Of a stretch of DNA of 64,000 bases, positions 35,517-43,895 are shown piece by piece. Every line of letters begins with the position of its first letter. Position 1 is the stretch's first letter. A program made the translations under genes and the position numbers. The stretch spans positions 62,001 through 126,000 of the forward strand of contig CAMDZD010000003.1 of assembly GCA_945910815.1 (NCBI GenBank), given 5' to 3'. Below the pieces are notes generated by a model. It had not been told where the DNA came from. It ran no database searches and saw nothing but the letters and a program-made list of their open reading frames with translations. This stretch comes from an uncultured Clostridia bacterium (GTDB lineage: Bacteria > Bacillota > Clostridia > Oscillospirales > Ruminococcaceae).

Positions 35517-36350
35517 CTATTTTGTTGAAAATTCGGAATATTCCGATGAAGTATCTTTTCTGAAAAGCTGTGAAGAAATATTTTCATAGCCGTAATCATC
35601 AAGGGATTTTTTAAGTTCGAGGAGCTGTTTTATATCCATACCGAACGAGGCAAGACGCATAGCCTTAACGCAAGGTTCACCGCCTTTTATGAAAGCAAGG
35701 CGGATAATGTCCTTATGAAGTTCCTTTTCGGCATCTTTCAGAAAAGAATCCGCAACGGAATTTTTAATGTTTACATTATCGGAACAGAAATGCTTTGTAA
35801 CGCCTGCATTTTTCTGAGCCGGAACAGCAACAAAGCTCCATTCATAAGCATCAGTAATATCAGAAAGAACTGTATGACAGATTTGCGAGCCGTATTTTTT
35901 TCCTTTTGAGTGAACGCAAGAGGAAGTATTTTTATCGCAGTTGCAGACAGAGCATTTTCTTGATGAGGCGGAACATGAAATGCTTACTTCCTTTTTGATA
36001 CCGCCCTCAATTTCGAAAATCAAATCTTTGTTTGAGTCAGTGCGAATCATATATACAGAAGCTTTAAGATATTTATACTCTCTGCCGTCAGAAGTTTTCT
36101 TGGAGGGGTCGGAGATTATTTCAGTATCGAATATTCTTGCATTTTGCAGAGAAGATTTGGGATTGTGGTCGGATATTCCTGTTTTACCGACAAAAAGAGA
36201 TTTGAGCTGTTCAAGAGCATCATCGGAAAAGCGTTCAAAATCACGGTCAATATCATTGTCGCAGAGAATTACGTTAAAAACAAACACCTGATTTTCGGTG
36301 AGTTCAGTCTGGGAATACTTGTTTATTTTGTCAAGAATAGATTTATCCAT
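35517..36350 (-). CDS. Prohead-protease-like protein with Cys/His cluster
   Basis: A 277-aa protein. The N-terminal half resembles phage head-maturation proteases: DNDIDRDFERFSDDALEQL, LFVGKTGISDH with His62, and KKEVSISC with Ser124 as likely catalytic pair. An unusual cysteine cluster follows (Cys126, 133, 136, 138, 145, His147, Cys158, His159), suggesting a zinc site. The C-terminal 90 residues are helical and may act as scaffold. It lies after the capsid gene, while phages usually place the protease before it. GGAGG precedes ATG 36350. Confidence 0.6.
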   Translation of the reverse strand: MDKSILDKINKYSQTELTENQVFVFNVILCDNDIDRDFERFSDDALEQLKSLFVGKTGISDHNPKSSLQNARIFDTEIISDPSKKTSDGREYKYLKASVYMIRTDSNKDLIFEIEGGIKKEVSISCSASSRKCSVCNCDKNTSSCVHSKGKKYGSQICHTVLSDITDAYEWSFVAVPAQKNAGVTKHFCSDNVNIKNSVADSFLKDAEKELHKDIIRLAFIKGGEPCVKAMRLASFGMDIKQLLELKKSLDDYGYENISSQLFRKDTSSEYSEFSTK

Positions 36351-36383
36351 AAAACAATACCTCCGTATTTAAAATATTTCCCA

Positions 36384-36406
36384 CGGAACGGATTTTTTCC
36401 GTTCCG
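36384..36406 (-). other. Intercistronic hairpin after the capsid gene
   Basis: CGGAACGG (36384-36391) and CCGTTCCG (36399-36406) form a perfect 8-bp stem in the capsid-protease gap. No T-run follows on the minus strand, so mRNA processing or partial attenuation is more likely than full termination. Confidence 0.6.
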
Positions 36407-36423
36407 CAGGATTTATAAAAATC

Positions 36424-37383
36424 TTATGAACCTATTTTAAGAGTCTTTACAGCGTCATCAGTGATACGTCTGAAACTGCAGTTAATAGAAACGGCAATGC
36501 GGTCAAGCTGATTACTGATAAGCTTGTCAGTTTCGAGAACTATATCGGAGCTTGTAACAATTTCAAGAGCAAAATCCTTGTCAAGACCGATTACAGTATC
36601 ATCATCGACTTCGGAAGTGCATATAATTTCAGCACCGAAAGGAAGCTTTACTTTGCCGTTTTCGTCAGCGGAAGCGTTTTCCATCTGAGTGAGAGCAAGT
36701 ACAGTGGCAGTATTTGCAGGTGAAAGCATAACACAGTTCATATTGAAGTCATCAAAAGAGCCGTAAAGTGAAGTGAGAGCTGAATAATCGAGAGCCGAAA
36801 CGGTAGAAGGAGTAATATTTGTTTTAAGAGCAGTAACAGCAGAACCGAGAACAGAATTAGCAAGCTTTATTCCGACACTTTTCAGCATAACACCGAAAAC
36901 GTCAAGTTTCTGCTGACGGAGAGCCTCATAAGATGCAGTAATCATTCTGCCATACTTGCTGAGTGAAAGAGAAGTAGCAGGTTCGGTAACTGAAGCCACA
37001 GGGAGAGCAGTTCCCTGAGAAGTAGTAGAATAGCTTGCAGTATCACTTATAACACAGCCGGAATAAATATTTGATTCGCATTTTGTAGATACAGCAACAA
37101 TATTGTTGAGAACAGAATCGTCAAAGCCTTTCTTGATACATCTTCTTACGAATTCGGGAAAGAGAACAGCACTTTCAGTAGTAGTGAAGAATTTTTCAAC
37201 CATATCGCAGTCAGAACCGCTTACCTTGATATTGAATCTCTTGAGCTGTCTTTCAAAAGCATCGAGATTTTCAAGAGGAGTGCCGGAGTAGTTTTCAGAC
37301 GGGTCAAGAGATTCAAGAGCCTGAGAAAAACTCTTACCGCTGAGATTGTAAAGACCTTTTTCAAGTTTGACATTGTTGTACAT
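36424..37383 (-). CDS. Phage major capsid protein (HK97-like)
   Basis: A 319-aa protein; start ATG 37383 is set by GGAGG 8 nt upstream. The sequence has the look of HK97-fold capsid proteins of Firmicute phages: KFFTTTESAVLFPEFVRRCIKKG early on, a variable E-loop region, SLSKYGRMITASYEALRQQKLDVFGVMLKSVGIKLA, and a C-terminal beta region (LPFGAEIICTSEV, LEIVTSSDIVLETDKLI). Encapsulins share the fold, but the portal and terminase genes upstream point to a phage capsid. A hairpin follows its stop. Confidence 0.75.
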   Translation of the reverse strand: MYNNVKLEKGLYNLSGKSFSQALESLDPSENYSGTPLENLDAFERQLKRFNIKVSGSDCDMVEKFFTTTESAVLFPEFVRRCIKKGFDDSVLNNIVAVSTKCESNIYSGCVISDTASYSTTSQGTALPVASVTEPATSLSLSKYGRMITASYEALRQQKLDVFGVMLKSVGIKLANSVLGSAVTALKTNITPSTVSALDYSALTSLYGSFDDFNMNCVMLSPANTATVLALTQMENASADENGKVKLPFGAEIICTSEVDDDTVIGLDKDFALEIVTSSDIVLETDKLISNQLDRIAVSINCSFRRITDDAVKTLKIGS

Positions 37384-37410
37384 AAAGTATACCTCCAAAA
37401 AAATAATAAT

Positions 37411-38550
37411 TTATACATTCAGGCGGGATTCAATTTCCAAAGCCTGAGCATTTTTAAGTCTTGCCTCTGCAAGCTCCTTTTCGTCCTGAAGATTGATGTT
37501 ATCCCATTCAACATGACAAACGGCATTATTTCCGGAAAGACGCATAAAAGCGTTTCCAATGTCGCATATAACGGGAGTAAGCAGACGGCGATAATATTCA
37601 AGTTCACTTGTGAGAATATCAGACTGCTGACTTGACATTCTTTCCGTAGAACTCCAGTTTAAGCCGAGGAGAAATGGCGGAATAGAAAGTTTGGATATAA
37701 GCTGTTCGAGTAGCTGTCTGACGGGTATTTCAGTATTAAAGAGCTGATTTTCAGCACCAATGACTTTAATATCAACATCACCCACGGCAACGAAATCCTT
37801 AACCTGACCGAATTTAGCGGAATTCATACCGTCCGCCCATTCCTTTGCAATCTGCATGGCACGTTCTTTAGAGTAAGCACGTTCACCGGAATCGGCAGAG
37901 GGCTTATAAGTGACAGCATATCTGACATTTCCGATTCTGTCATAATTCTGACCGATACATTCATAAATTCTCAGAAGAATGTTGCTTAAGGAGGGCAGAC
38001 CTCTTAAAATTGAACGTCCCATACCGTTCGGAGCAGGATTCATAGCAGTAAAGAGAATACGTTCGGGGTGTCTTATAAGGATTTTATCATTGCCGTTTTT
38101 AAGGAAATATTTTCTTTCAACGGGGGAATTACCGCATTGAATTTCAATATCGCATACATTTCCGTTATAAAGACCGTCAATTTGTCTGTTGTCTTTATTG
38201 ATGATTATTTCTCCGACAGCATTTCCATAAGTAATAATACTGTCAAGATAGTTATCAATAAAGGTGTAGACAGATTTTCCGGTAAGCCCGACAGGAACAT
38301 TATTCATAAAGTCGTCAAGTCGATTCTGAAATTTTTCATCAGATGAAATGACTTTAAAACCGCCGGTAAGCCTTATAATTTTGATTATAGAGGCATCAAT
38401 TACCGGAACAGTAAAACGTAGCTTGTCATAGAGTTCCTTTTCGCAGAAATCTATACCGGAATCGAGAAAACTCTGTGAAAAATTTTCTCTTACAGCGGAC
38501 TGGACGGCGAATCCGGAATCCTTTTCTGATTTTTTTCTGAAAAGTTTCAT
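37411..38550 (-). CDS. Phage portal protein
   Basis: A 379-aa protein forming the ring through which DNA enters the capsid. Features: RFTVPVIDASIIKIIRLTGGFKVIS, a YGNAVGEIIINKD strand, the loop HPERILFTAMNPAPNGMGRSILRGLPSLSNILL, and KLSIPPFLLGLNWSSTERMSSQQSDILTSELEYYRRLLTPV, typical of portals of PBSX-type phages. AGGAGG precedes the ATG. It follows the terminase genes as in most siphoviruses and is uninterrupted. Confidence 0.8.
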   Translation of the reverse strand: MKLFRKKSEKDSGFAVQSAVRENFSQSFLDSGIDFCEKELYDKLRFTVPVIDASIIKIIRLTGGFKVISSDEKFQNRLDDFMNNVPVGLTGKSVYTFIDNYLDSIITYGNAVGEIIINKDNRQIDGLYNGNVCDIEIQCGNSPVERKYFLKNGNDKILIRHPERILFTAMNPAPNGMGRSILRGLPSLSNILLRIYECIGQNYDRIGNVRYAVTYKPSADSGERAYSKERAMQIAKEWADGMNSAKFGQVKDFVAVGDVDIKVIGAENQLFNTEIPVRQLLEQLISKLSIPPFLLGLNWSSTERMSSQQSDILTSELEYYRRLLTPVICDIGNAFMRLSGNNAVCHVEWDNINLQDEKELAEARLKNAQALEIESRLNV

Positions 38551-38595
38551 TAAATCCTCCTTTTTATGATATTTGAACAGTGCTGAAAAATGCTG

Positions 38596-39843
38596 TTATC
38601 TTGAGATACTTCCGACAAAGAAAGTATCGGAGCAGTTTTTTCCGAAAGTATCTGAAACGAAATAACGCAAATCGTCCATAGCGTGGTCATTTTCCTTAAC
38701 AGGACAGTCATAGCCGTTTTTTTCGTTCCAGCAGTAGAGAGAGAACTCTCTTATAGTATCCTTACAGCTTTCGTGGACAGCGATTTTATTCTGTTTAAGA
38801 ATATCGGAAACAAGTCTTATACCAGAAATGACATCGTTATCAGCCTTTTTGACTGCAAATTTACCGTGTCTGCGGATACACTCAATAAAACTTGAAGCTG
38901 AAGGGTCAACGATAACTTTGTCAATTTTTAAAGAACCGGCAAGCTGTTCGAGAGCAGTATAATGTTCTTCATCAGTTCTTGACATTCCCTCACGCTTAGA
39001 GGAGTAGTAATATTCTTTGATTCTTAACCATTTTCCGTTATTAAGTCCCCATAATCCGAAAGATGACGGATTGACAGTACCGTAATCGCATGAAATAACA
39101 AATCGTGAACATTCTGGAATATCGGAAAATACATGATTTTTTTCGCTGAACATAGGGTATATGACACCGCTTGCGGAACTCCATTTTCCGAGAACGAATC
39201 TTTCATAAAAAGCACCGGAATAAAGACGTTCATAGCGTTCCCTGACTTTTTTTGAAAGAGAGGGATTATCGTCCATAGTGAAATGGAGATAAAGAGCGTT
39301 TTTGCTTTCGGATTTGAGAATCCATTCTCTGTAAAACCAGTGAGCAGGATTATCGGGATTGCAGTTGAACCATATTCTTGCATTAGAAACAGAACATCTT
39401 GCGAGAGCCTGTTCAACAAAGGAGCGAGGCATAAGAGCTACTTCATCGAGCATAATACCGGAAAGCGTTATACCCTGAATAAGCGAATCAGATGAACTGT
39501 CACGACCACCGAAAAGATAGAAGCGGTTTGTATGGTTTTTAAGAGTAATATCAATATAATTTCTGCTTATTTTCTCACAGAAAGTAAAACCGATTCCGGA
39601 GGCGGATTTGATAAGAGGTTCAATGACATTGCGTCTGAGGGATACAATAGTTTTACCGCAGAAAGCGAAAACACTATTATTGAAATTAAGAGAAGCCCAG
39701 CTTATGAATCCGAGGGACATTGCAAAAGTTTTACCGCTTCTGACAGCACCGTCACAGATAACAGCATCATAATGACGATATTCGGGAGAGTTCCACCATT
39801 TAAGAGTAATGAGTTGTTTTTCTGAAAATTTTCTGATATTCAA
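38596..39843 (-). CDS. Phage terminase large subunit, PBSX family
   Basis: A 415-aa DNA-packaging motor. The ATPase has Walker A GAVRSGKT (about residues 32-39) and Walker B IMLDEVAL; the RNase-H-like nuclease has its acidic residues in CDYGTVNP, VDPSASSF and ENDHAMDDLRYF. All active-site residues are intact. The start is TTG 39843, overlapping the small-subunit stop by 4 bp, a sign of translational coupling. Intact catalysis argues against a long-decayed remnant. Confidence 0.93.
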   Translation of the reverse strand: MNIRKFSEKQLITLKWWNSPEYRHYDAVICDGAVRSGKTFAMSLGFISWASLNFNNSVFAFCGKTIVSLRRNVIEPLIKSASGIGFTFCEKISRNYIDITLKNHTNRFYLFGGRDSSSDSLIQGITLSGIMLDEVALMPRSFVEQALARCSVSNARIWFNCNPDNPAHWFYREWILKSESKNALYLHFTMDDNPSLSKKVRERYERLYSGAFYERFVLGKWSSASGVIYPMFSEKNHVFSDIPECSRFVISCDYGTVNPSSFGLWGLNNGKWLRIKEYYYSSKREGMSRTDEEHYTALEQLAGSLKIDKVIVDPSASSFIECIRRHGKFAVKKADNDVISGIRLVSDILKQNKIAVHESCKDTIREFSLYCWNEKNGYDCPVKENDHAMDDLRYFVSDTFGKNCSDTFFVGSISR

Positions 39844-40316
39844 TTTAAATCTTCCTCACTGTTCTGAGTCAGAGCATTGATGAAGCTGTCAGCGATACCG
39901 GAGGAGTTGCAGGAATTAGCAAACTCGAACATTTTCTCGAGAGCTTTCTGACGGTCAAATAGTTTGACTTCAACGCCACCGCCCTTGACTTTTTTTATTT
40001 CCGAAACGTTGAAAAGGTCGAGACCGGAAATCATATCGGGTGATGGAATATCATCGGAGAAAGCAAGAAAAACAGCATCATTTGAATTTCCGAATGCAAG
40101 GCGTTCCAGACCTGCCATAATCCCGTTTACATTGCAGTATAAAGCGGAATAAAGCTTTGAAATCAGTTTCTGACAAGAGGGAGAACGCATACATTCGATA
40201 CCGTCAGGCAAAGCAGTTTCGGGAGGAAAACCGGCTTTAACAGCAGATTCCCTGATATTGCCTAGCTTGACGAAATAACAGCAGAAAAGTTTTTTTCTGT
40301 TATCAGTGTCTTTCAT
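39840..40316 (-). CDS. Phage terminase small subunit
   Basis: A 158-aa DNA-recognition subunit. The N-terminal HTH is recognisable from KLFCCYFVKLGNIRESAVKAGFPPETALPDGIECMRS, the usual pattern of terminase_2 proteins (FxxxYxxxxNxxxAAxxAGYxxxxA). The rest is helical. It is the first gene of the operon, read from ATG 40316 behind AAAGGAG. The 262-bp gap before the divergent SPFH gene should contain its promoter; I see only weak matches on that strand. Confidence 0.8.
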   Translation of the reverse strand: MKDTDNRKKLFCCYFVKLGNIRESAVKAGFPPETALPDGIECMRSPSCQKLISKLYSALYCNVNGIMAGLERLAFGNSNDAVFLAFSDDIPSPDMISGLDLFNVSEIKKVKGGGVEVKLFDRQKALEKMFEFANSCNSSGIADSFINALTQNSEEDLN

Positions 40317-40506
40317 AATAAATCACTCCTTTCAAAAAAAGCACTGTTCACTAAAGGGCAAAAAAACGGGATTTTTTAAACGCATAAGTTTAAATTCCGG
40401 AAAAAATTTTTTTGAAAACTGATAAATTTGTATATATGCACAAAACAGGATATAATTTTTTGTAAATTATAACTATAAATTCGTTAATAAAAAATCAATA
40501 AAAAAG

Positions 40507-40535
40507 TTGCAAAAGAAAATGGAATATGATATAAT
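40507..40535 (+). promoter_or_regulatory. Promoter of the SPFH / zinc ribbon / TPM operon
   Basis: TTGCAA at 40507-40512 and TATAAT at 40530-40535, 17-bp spacer. Confidence 0.78.
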
Positions 40536-40578
40536 ATAATCACATAAAATTTTTCAGGATACGGAGGTTTTTTACAAA

Positions 40579-41829
40579 ATGGGAATAGTCCGAGCAACAG
40601 CAGGAGCAATAGGCGGAAGTCTTGCCGATTCATGGCTTGATTTTATCGAAGCCGATAACATGACCGATACAACAGCAATGACCAGAGGCGTACAGGTACA
40701 TGACAGACGAGGAAGCAACAGAAGACAGTCAACAGGCATAGTATCAAACGGTTCAAAAATAATAGTAGGACAGAATCAGATGATGTTGCTTGTAGACGGA
40801 GGAAACATCGTTGATTACTGTGCGGAACCGGGATATTATGAAGTATTCATGTCGTCAGCACCATCAATGTTCAACGGAGAATTTAAGGATTCCTTAAAAG
40901 ACACATGGAACAGATTCAAATTCGGAGGACAGCCGTCATCAAAACAGGAGATATATTTTATAAATCTTCAGGAAATAAAGAATATCAAGTTCGGAACAAG
41001 AAACGCACTCAATTATTTTGACAGCTTTTACAATTCGGAGCTTTTTATAAGATGTCATGGAACATATTCGATAAAGATAACAGACCCGATAAAATTCTTT
41101 AAGGAAGCATGTCCGAGAAATGCACAGCGGGTAGATATGAATAATATCGGCGAACAGTATCTCATGGAATTTACACAGGCACTTCAGACATCGATTGCAA
41201 AAATGTCAATGGACGGCAAGAGAATATCATATCTCAACGCAATGACGCTTGATTTGGCAAGATATATGCAGAATGCTCTTGATGACCAGTGGAAAGAACT
41301 CAGGGGAATGGAAATATGTTCCGTAGCAATAGCACCTATTTCGTATGATGACGAAAGCAAAAAGCTTATTGAAAGAAGAAATCAGGCAGGAATATTAAGT
41401 GACCCGAGCATAAGAGATACATATATTCAGACAACAGTTGCAGACGGACTCGGACGTGCAGGCTCAAACTCATCAGGAGCAATGAACGGATATGTAGGAA
41501 TGGGAATGGGTATGAATGTTGCAGGAGGCTTTATGCAGTCAGTAGCATCAGCAAATGCACAGCAGAGACAGCAGAATCAGTCCGCAAATGCAAACAGCTG
41601 GAACTGTTCATGCGGAACATCAAACACAGGAAAATTCTGTCAGAACTGCGGAAAAGCAAAGCCGGCACCGGCAGGAAGCTGGACTTGTCAGTGCGGAACA
41701 GTCAACACAGGAAACTTCTGTCAGAACTGCGGAAACAGAAAGCCGGTACAGTCAGGAAACTGGACTTGTCAGTGCGGAGCAGTAAATACAGGAAATTTCT
41801 GTCAGAGTTGCGGAAACAGAAAACCATAA
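40579..41829 (+). CDS. SPFH-domain protein with three C-terminal zinc ribbons (YdjI-like)
   Basis: A 416-aa soluble protein related to B. subtilis YdjI, a flotillin-like SPFH protein of the PspA membrane-stress operon. The SPFH core spans about residues 45-285 (GSKIIVGQNQMMLLVDGG...EPGYYEVF...YFINLQEIKNIKFGT...FIRCHGTYSIKITDPIKF). A Gly/Met/Gln-rich linker leads to three tandem 27-aa zinc ribbons (residues about 340-416), each W-x-Cys-x-Cys-Gly...FCQxCG. Such ribbons occur in family members, but a triple array is notable. It is followed by zinc-ribbon and TPM genes, the partners known from the Bacillus operon. Confidence 0.88.
   Translation: MGIVRATAGAIGGSLADSWLDFIEADNMTDTTAMTRGVQVHDRRGSNRRQSTGIVSNGSKIIVGQNQMMLLVDGGNIVDYCAEPGYYEVFMSSAPSMFNGEFKDSLKDTWNRFKFGGQPSSKQEIYFINLQEIKNIKFGTRNALNYFDSFYNSELFIRCHGTYSIKITDPIKFFKEACPRNAQRVDMNNIGEQYLMEFTQALQTSIAKMSMDGKRISYLNAMTLDLARYMQNALDDQWKELRGMEICSVAIAPISYDDESKKLIERRNQAGILSDPSIRDTYIQTTVADGLGRAGSNSSGAMNGYVGMGMGMNVAGGFMQSVASANAQQRQQNQSANANSWNCSCGTSNTGKFCQNCGKAKPAPAGSWTCQCGTVNTGNFCQNCGNRKPVQSGNWTCQCGAVNTGNFCQSCGNRKP
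41596..41826 (+). repeat. Tandem repeat encoding three zinc ribbons
   Basis: Three units of 27 codons, about 80 bp apart (starting near 41599, 41680 and 41761), nearly identical between units 2 and 3. Recent unit duplication is likely. Confidence 0.8.
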
Positions 41830-41837
41830 AAAAACAA

Positions 41838-41856
41838 GGGCGAACAATGTTCGCCC
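41838..41856 (+). other. Intercistronic hairpin
   Basis: GGGCGAAC-AAT-GTTCGCCC after the SPFH stop, without a T-run. It may partly terminate or stabilise the upstream message so that the SPFH protein is made in excess. Confidence 0.6.
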
Positions 41857-41888
41857 ATAAATATTAATTAAGAACGGAGTGGGATTTT

Positions 41889-42947
41889 TTGGAAGCAGTT
41901 CAGTATAAATGCCCGAATTGCGGAGGGGAACTTAAATTCAAGCCGGAAACGCAGAAATTCGGCTGTGAATATTGTTTCAGTGAATTTACAGAGGAAGAAA
42001 TAAGGGAAGTATGTTCCCGAAACGAAAACAGACCCCTTGACGAAAATCTTGAGGAACAGCAGAGAGAATTTCAGGAGCATACAAATGTATATCAGTGCGG
42101 AAGCTGTGGAGCAGAAATAATAGCGGAAGAAAACGAATCTGCAACATTCTGCTATTATTGTCATGAGCCGGTAATACTTGCAGGGAGACTTTCAGGAGAT
42201 TACAAGCCACAAAGAGTAATCGGATTTCAGATAGACCGCAACAGAGCAGAAACGATGTTTAAAGACTGGTGCTGGAAAAAGTGGTTTATACCAAAGGATT
42301 TCAAAACGCAAAGTCAGCTTGAAAAAATGACAGGTTTATATGTACCGTTCTGGCTTGCGGACTGCAATATAAAAGCGAATTATAATGCATTAGGAAAAAA
42401 AGTAAGAACATGGCGTTCGGGAGATTACCGCTATACTGAAACAAAGGAATACGAAATAATCCGAAAAGCAAATATATCCATGAACGGAATCCCTGCTGAC
42501 GGAGAAAGCAAGATAGAAGACCAGCTCATGGAGGCAATAGAGCCTTTCAGATATGAAGACGCAAAGGCTTTTTCAATGTCATATCTGAGCGGATTTTATG
42601 CGGATAAATATGACGTAGACAAGGCACAGGTTTTTCCGAGAATAAGACAGAGAGCGGAAAACGGTTCATCAAAAGTAATATCGGAAAGTATTCAGGGGTA
42701 CAGTACAGTAATAAAATCATCTGAAAACTATAATATAATAAATACCGAATGGGAATATATACTTCTCCCCGTGTGGTTTATGACGTATATCCACAACGGC
42801 AAAACATATTCATTTGCACTGAACGGACAGACGGGAAAAATAGCAGGAACACCGCCTTTTGATGCTCTCAAGTGCGGAATATTCTGCGGTATAACAGCAT
42901 TAATTGTAGCAATAATAACAATGCTCGGGGGGTATTTTTTCTTATGA
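41889..42947 (+). CDS. TFIIB-type zinc-ribbon membrane protein (YdjG-like)
   Basis: A 352-aa protein read from TTG 41889 behind GGAGTGGGA. Two zinc ribbons lie at the N-terminus (YKCPNCGGELKF...FGCEYCFSEF and YQCGSCGAEIIA...CYYCHEPV). The middle (GFQIDRNRAETMFKDWCWKKWFIPKDFKTQSQLEKMTGLYVPFWLADCNIKANY) is the conserved core of this family. One TM helix ends the protein (FCGITALIVAIITMLGGYFFL). In Bacillus, YdjG and YdjH are membrane proteins that recruit YdjI. The stop overlaps the next start (ATGA). Confidence 0.85.
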   Translation: MEAVQYKCPNCGGELKFKPETQKFGCEYCFSEFTEEEIREVCSRNENRPLDENLEEQQREFQEHTNVYQCGSCGAEIIAEENESATFCYYCHEPVILAGRLSGDYKPQRVIGFQIDRNRAETMFKDWCWKKWFIPKDFKTQSQLEKMTGLYVPFWLADCNIKANYNALGKKVRTWRSGDYRYTETKEYEIIRKANISMNGIPADGESKIEDQLMEAIEPFRYEDAKAFSMSYLSGFYADKYDVDKAQVFPRIRQRAENGSSKVISESIQGYSTVIKSSENYNIINTEWEYILLPVWFMTYIHNGKTYSFALNGQTGKIAGTPPFDALKCGIFCGITALIVAIITMLGGYFFL

Positions 42948-43858
42948 CCGCAATAAAAAGGCTTTCCGCAACATTTTTTTCATTATTAGTAATTCTTACA
43001 GCATTGATTCCGTTAAGTGCCGGTGCTGAAAAGGATTTCAGCAATTGCAGAATATATGATGAATACGGCGTATTTAAAGATGATAAGCTTGAAGAACTGA
43101 ACGGTCTTATAGAACAGACAGCCGAAGAAATTGATATGTATATAGCAGTATACATAAGCAAAACTGATTTGGACGATTTGGAAACCGAAAGATTTTCCGA
43201 GCAGTGCTATGAGGATATATTCGGAGAAAATACAGACGGAGTATTTTTTTATATGGATTTATCCAGAGGCCGTCCTGCATATGACTATATAAGTACAAGC
43301 GGAATGGGTGCATTAGTCTATACGGATTACAGGAATGACGGAGAAAGCAACATAATAGACAAGATGTTTGACCAGATATATAATTATATGCCGTCATCGG
43401 GAGAAATTATAGATTCGGTTGATATAGAGCTTGCCATAGAGGAATTTTGCCGACAGCTTGAAATATATGCGGAAAAGGGAGCAAAATCATTTTATTACAG
43501 CTATGATTCAGCAGACGGAAAATATATATACGAAAGCGGAGGAAAGGCAGTAGTATCGGGACATAAGCCGTTTTTTGTAATGATAAAGTATCTGCCTGTC
43601 GGAATGTTATGCGGAATAGTAATAGCATTAATAATGTTCTTTTCGATAAAGAGTACATATAAATTCAAGAAAAGCTGTGATTCTTCAGTATACGTTGAAA
43701 GAAATGAAACTGATTTTACCGTAAGGGACGACAGATTTATAAGACAGTACACAACAAAGACGAAAATAGAAAGCAGTTCATCTTCGGGAGGTTCTCACCA
43801 TTCCGGAGGGGGTTCGCATGGCGGAGGCTCACACGGAGGCGGAGGCAGACACAGATAA
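42944..43858 (+). CDS. TPM-domain protein with His/Gly-rich tail (YdjH-like)
   Basis: A 304-aa protein; ATG 42944 overlaps the upstream stop as ATGA and is preceded by a G-rich ribosome site. It has a signal peptide (about residues 1-32), a TPM domain outside the membrane (CRIYDEYGVFKDDKLEELNGLIEQTAEEIDMYIAVYIS...), one TM helix near 210-235 (LPVGMLCGIVIALIMFFSI), and a cytoplasmic tail ending in HHSGGGSHGGGSHGGG. The tail may bind metal. Family and order match YdjH. Confidence 0.85.
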   Translation: MTAIKRLSATFFSLLVILTALIPLSAGAEKDFSNCRIYDEYGVFKDDKLEELNGLIEQTAEEIDMYIAVYISKTDLDDLETERFSEQCYEDIFGENTDGVFFYMDLSRGRPAYDYISTSGMGALVYTDYRNDGESNIIDKMFDQIYNYMPSSGEIIDSVDIELAIEEFCRQLEIYAEKGAKSFYYSYDSADGKYIYESGGKAVVSGHKPFFVMIKYLPVGMLCGIVIALIMFFSIKSTYKFKKSCDSSVYVERNETDFTVRDDRFIRQYTTKTKIESSSSSGGSHHSGGGSHGGGSHGGGGRHR

Positions 43859-43860
43859 AA

Positions 43861-43886
43861 AAAACGGGCATAAAAGCCCGTTTTTT
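43861..43886. terminator. Bidirectional terminator after the TPM gene
   Basis: AAAACGGGC-ATAAAA-GCCCGTTTT stem with T-run; faces the convergent yabR gene. Confidence 0.9.
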
Positions 43887-43895
43887 GATATGGAA

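Noticed and set aside
36424..37383. Encapsulin nanocompartment as identity of the capsid gene
   Set aside because: Portal and terminase genes directly upstream in one operon favour a DNA-packaging capsid.
40317..40578. Search for phage attachment site or integrase next to the head module
   Set aside because: No recombinase gene, no tRNA and no direct repeat matching the far end near 33400 could be seen.
41555..41867. Two alternative-frame ORFs over the zinc-ribbon repeats
   Set aside because: They arise from the tandem repeat in other frames; the Cys pattern is only in the SPFH frame.
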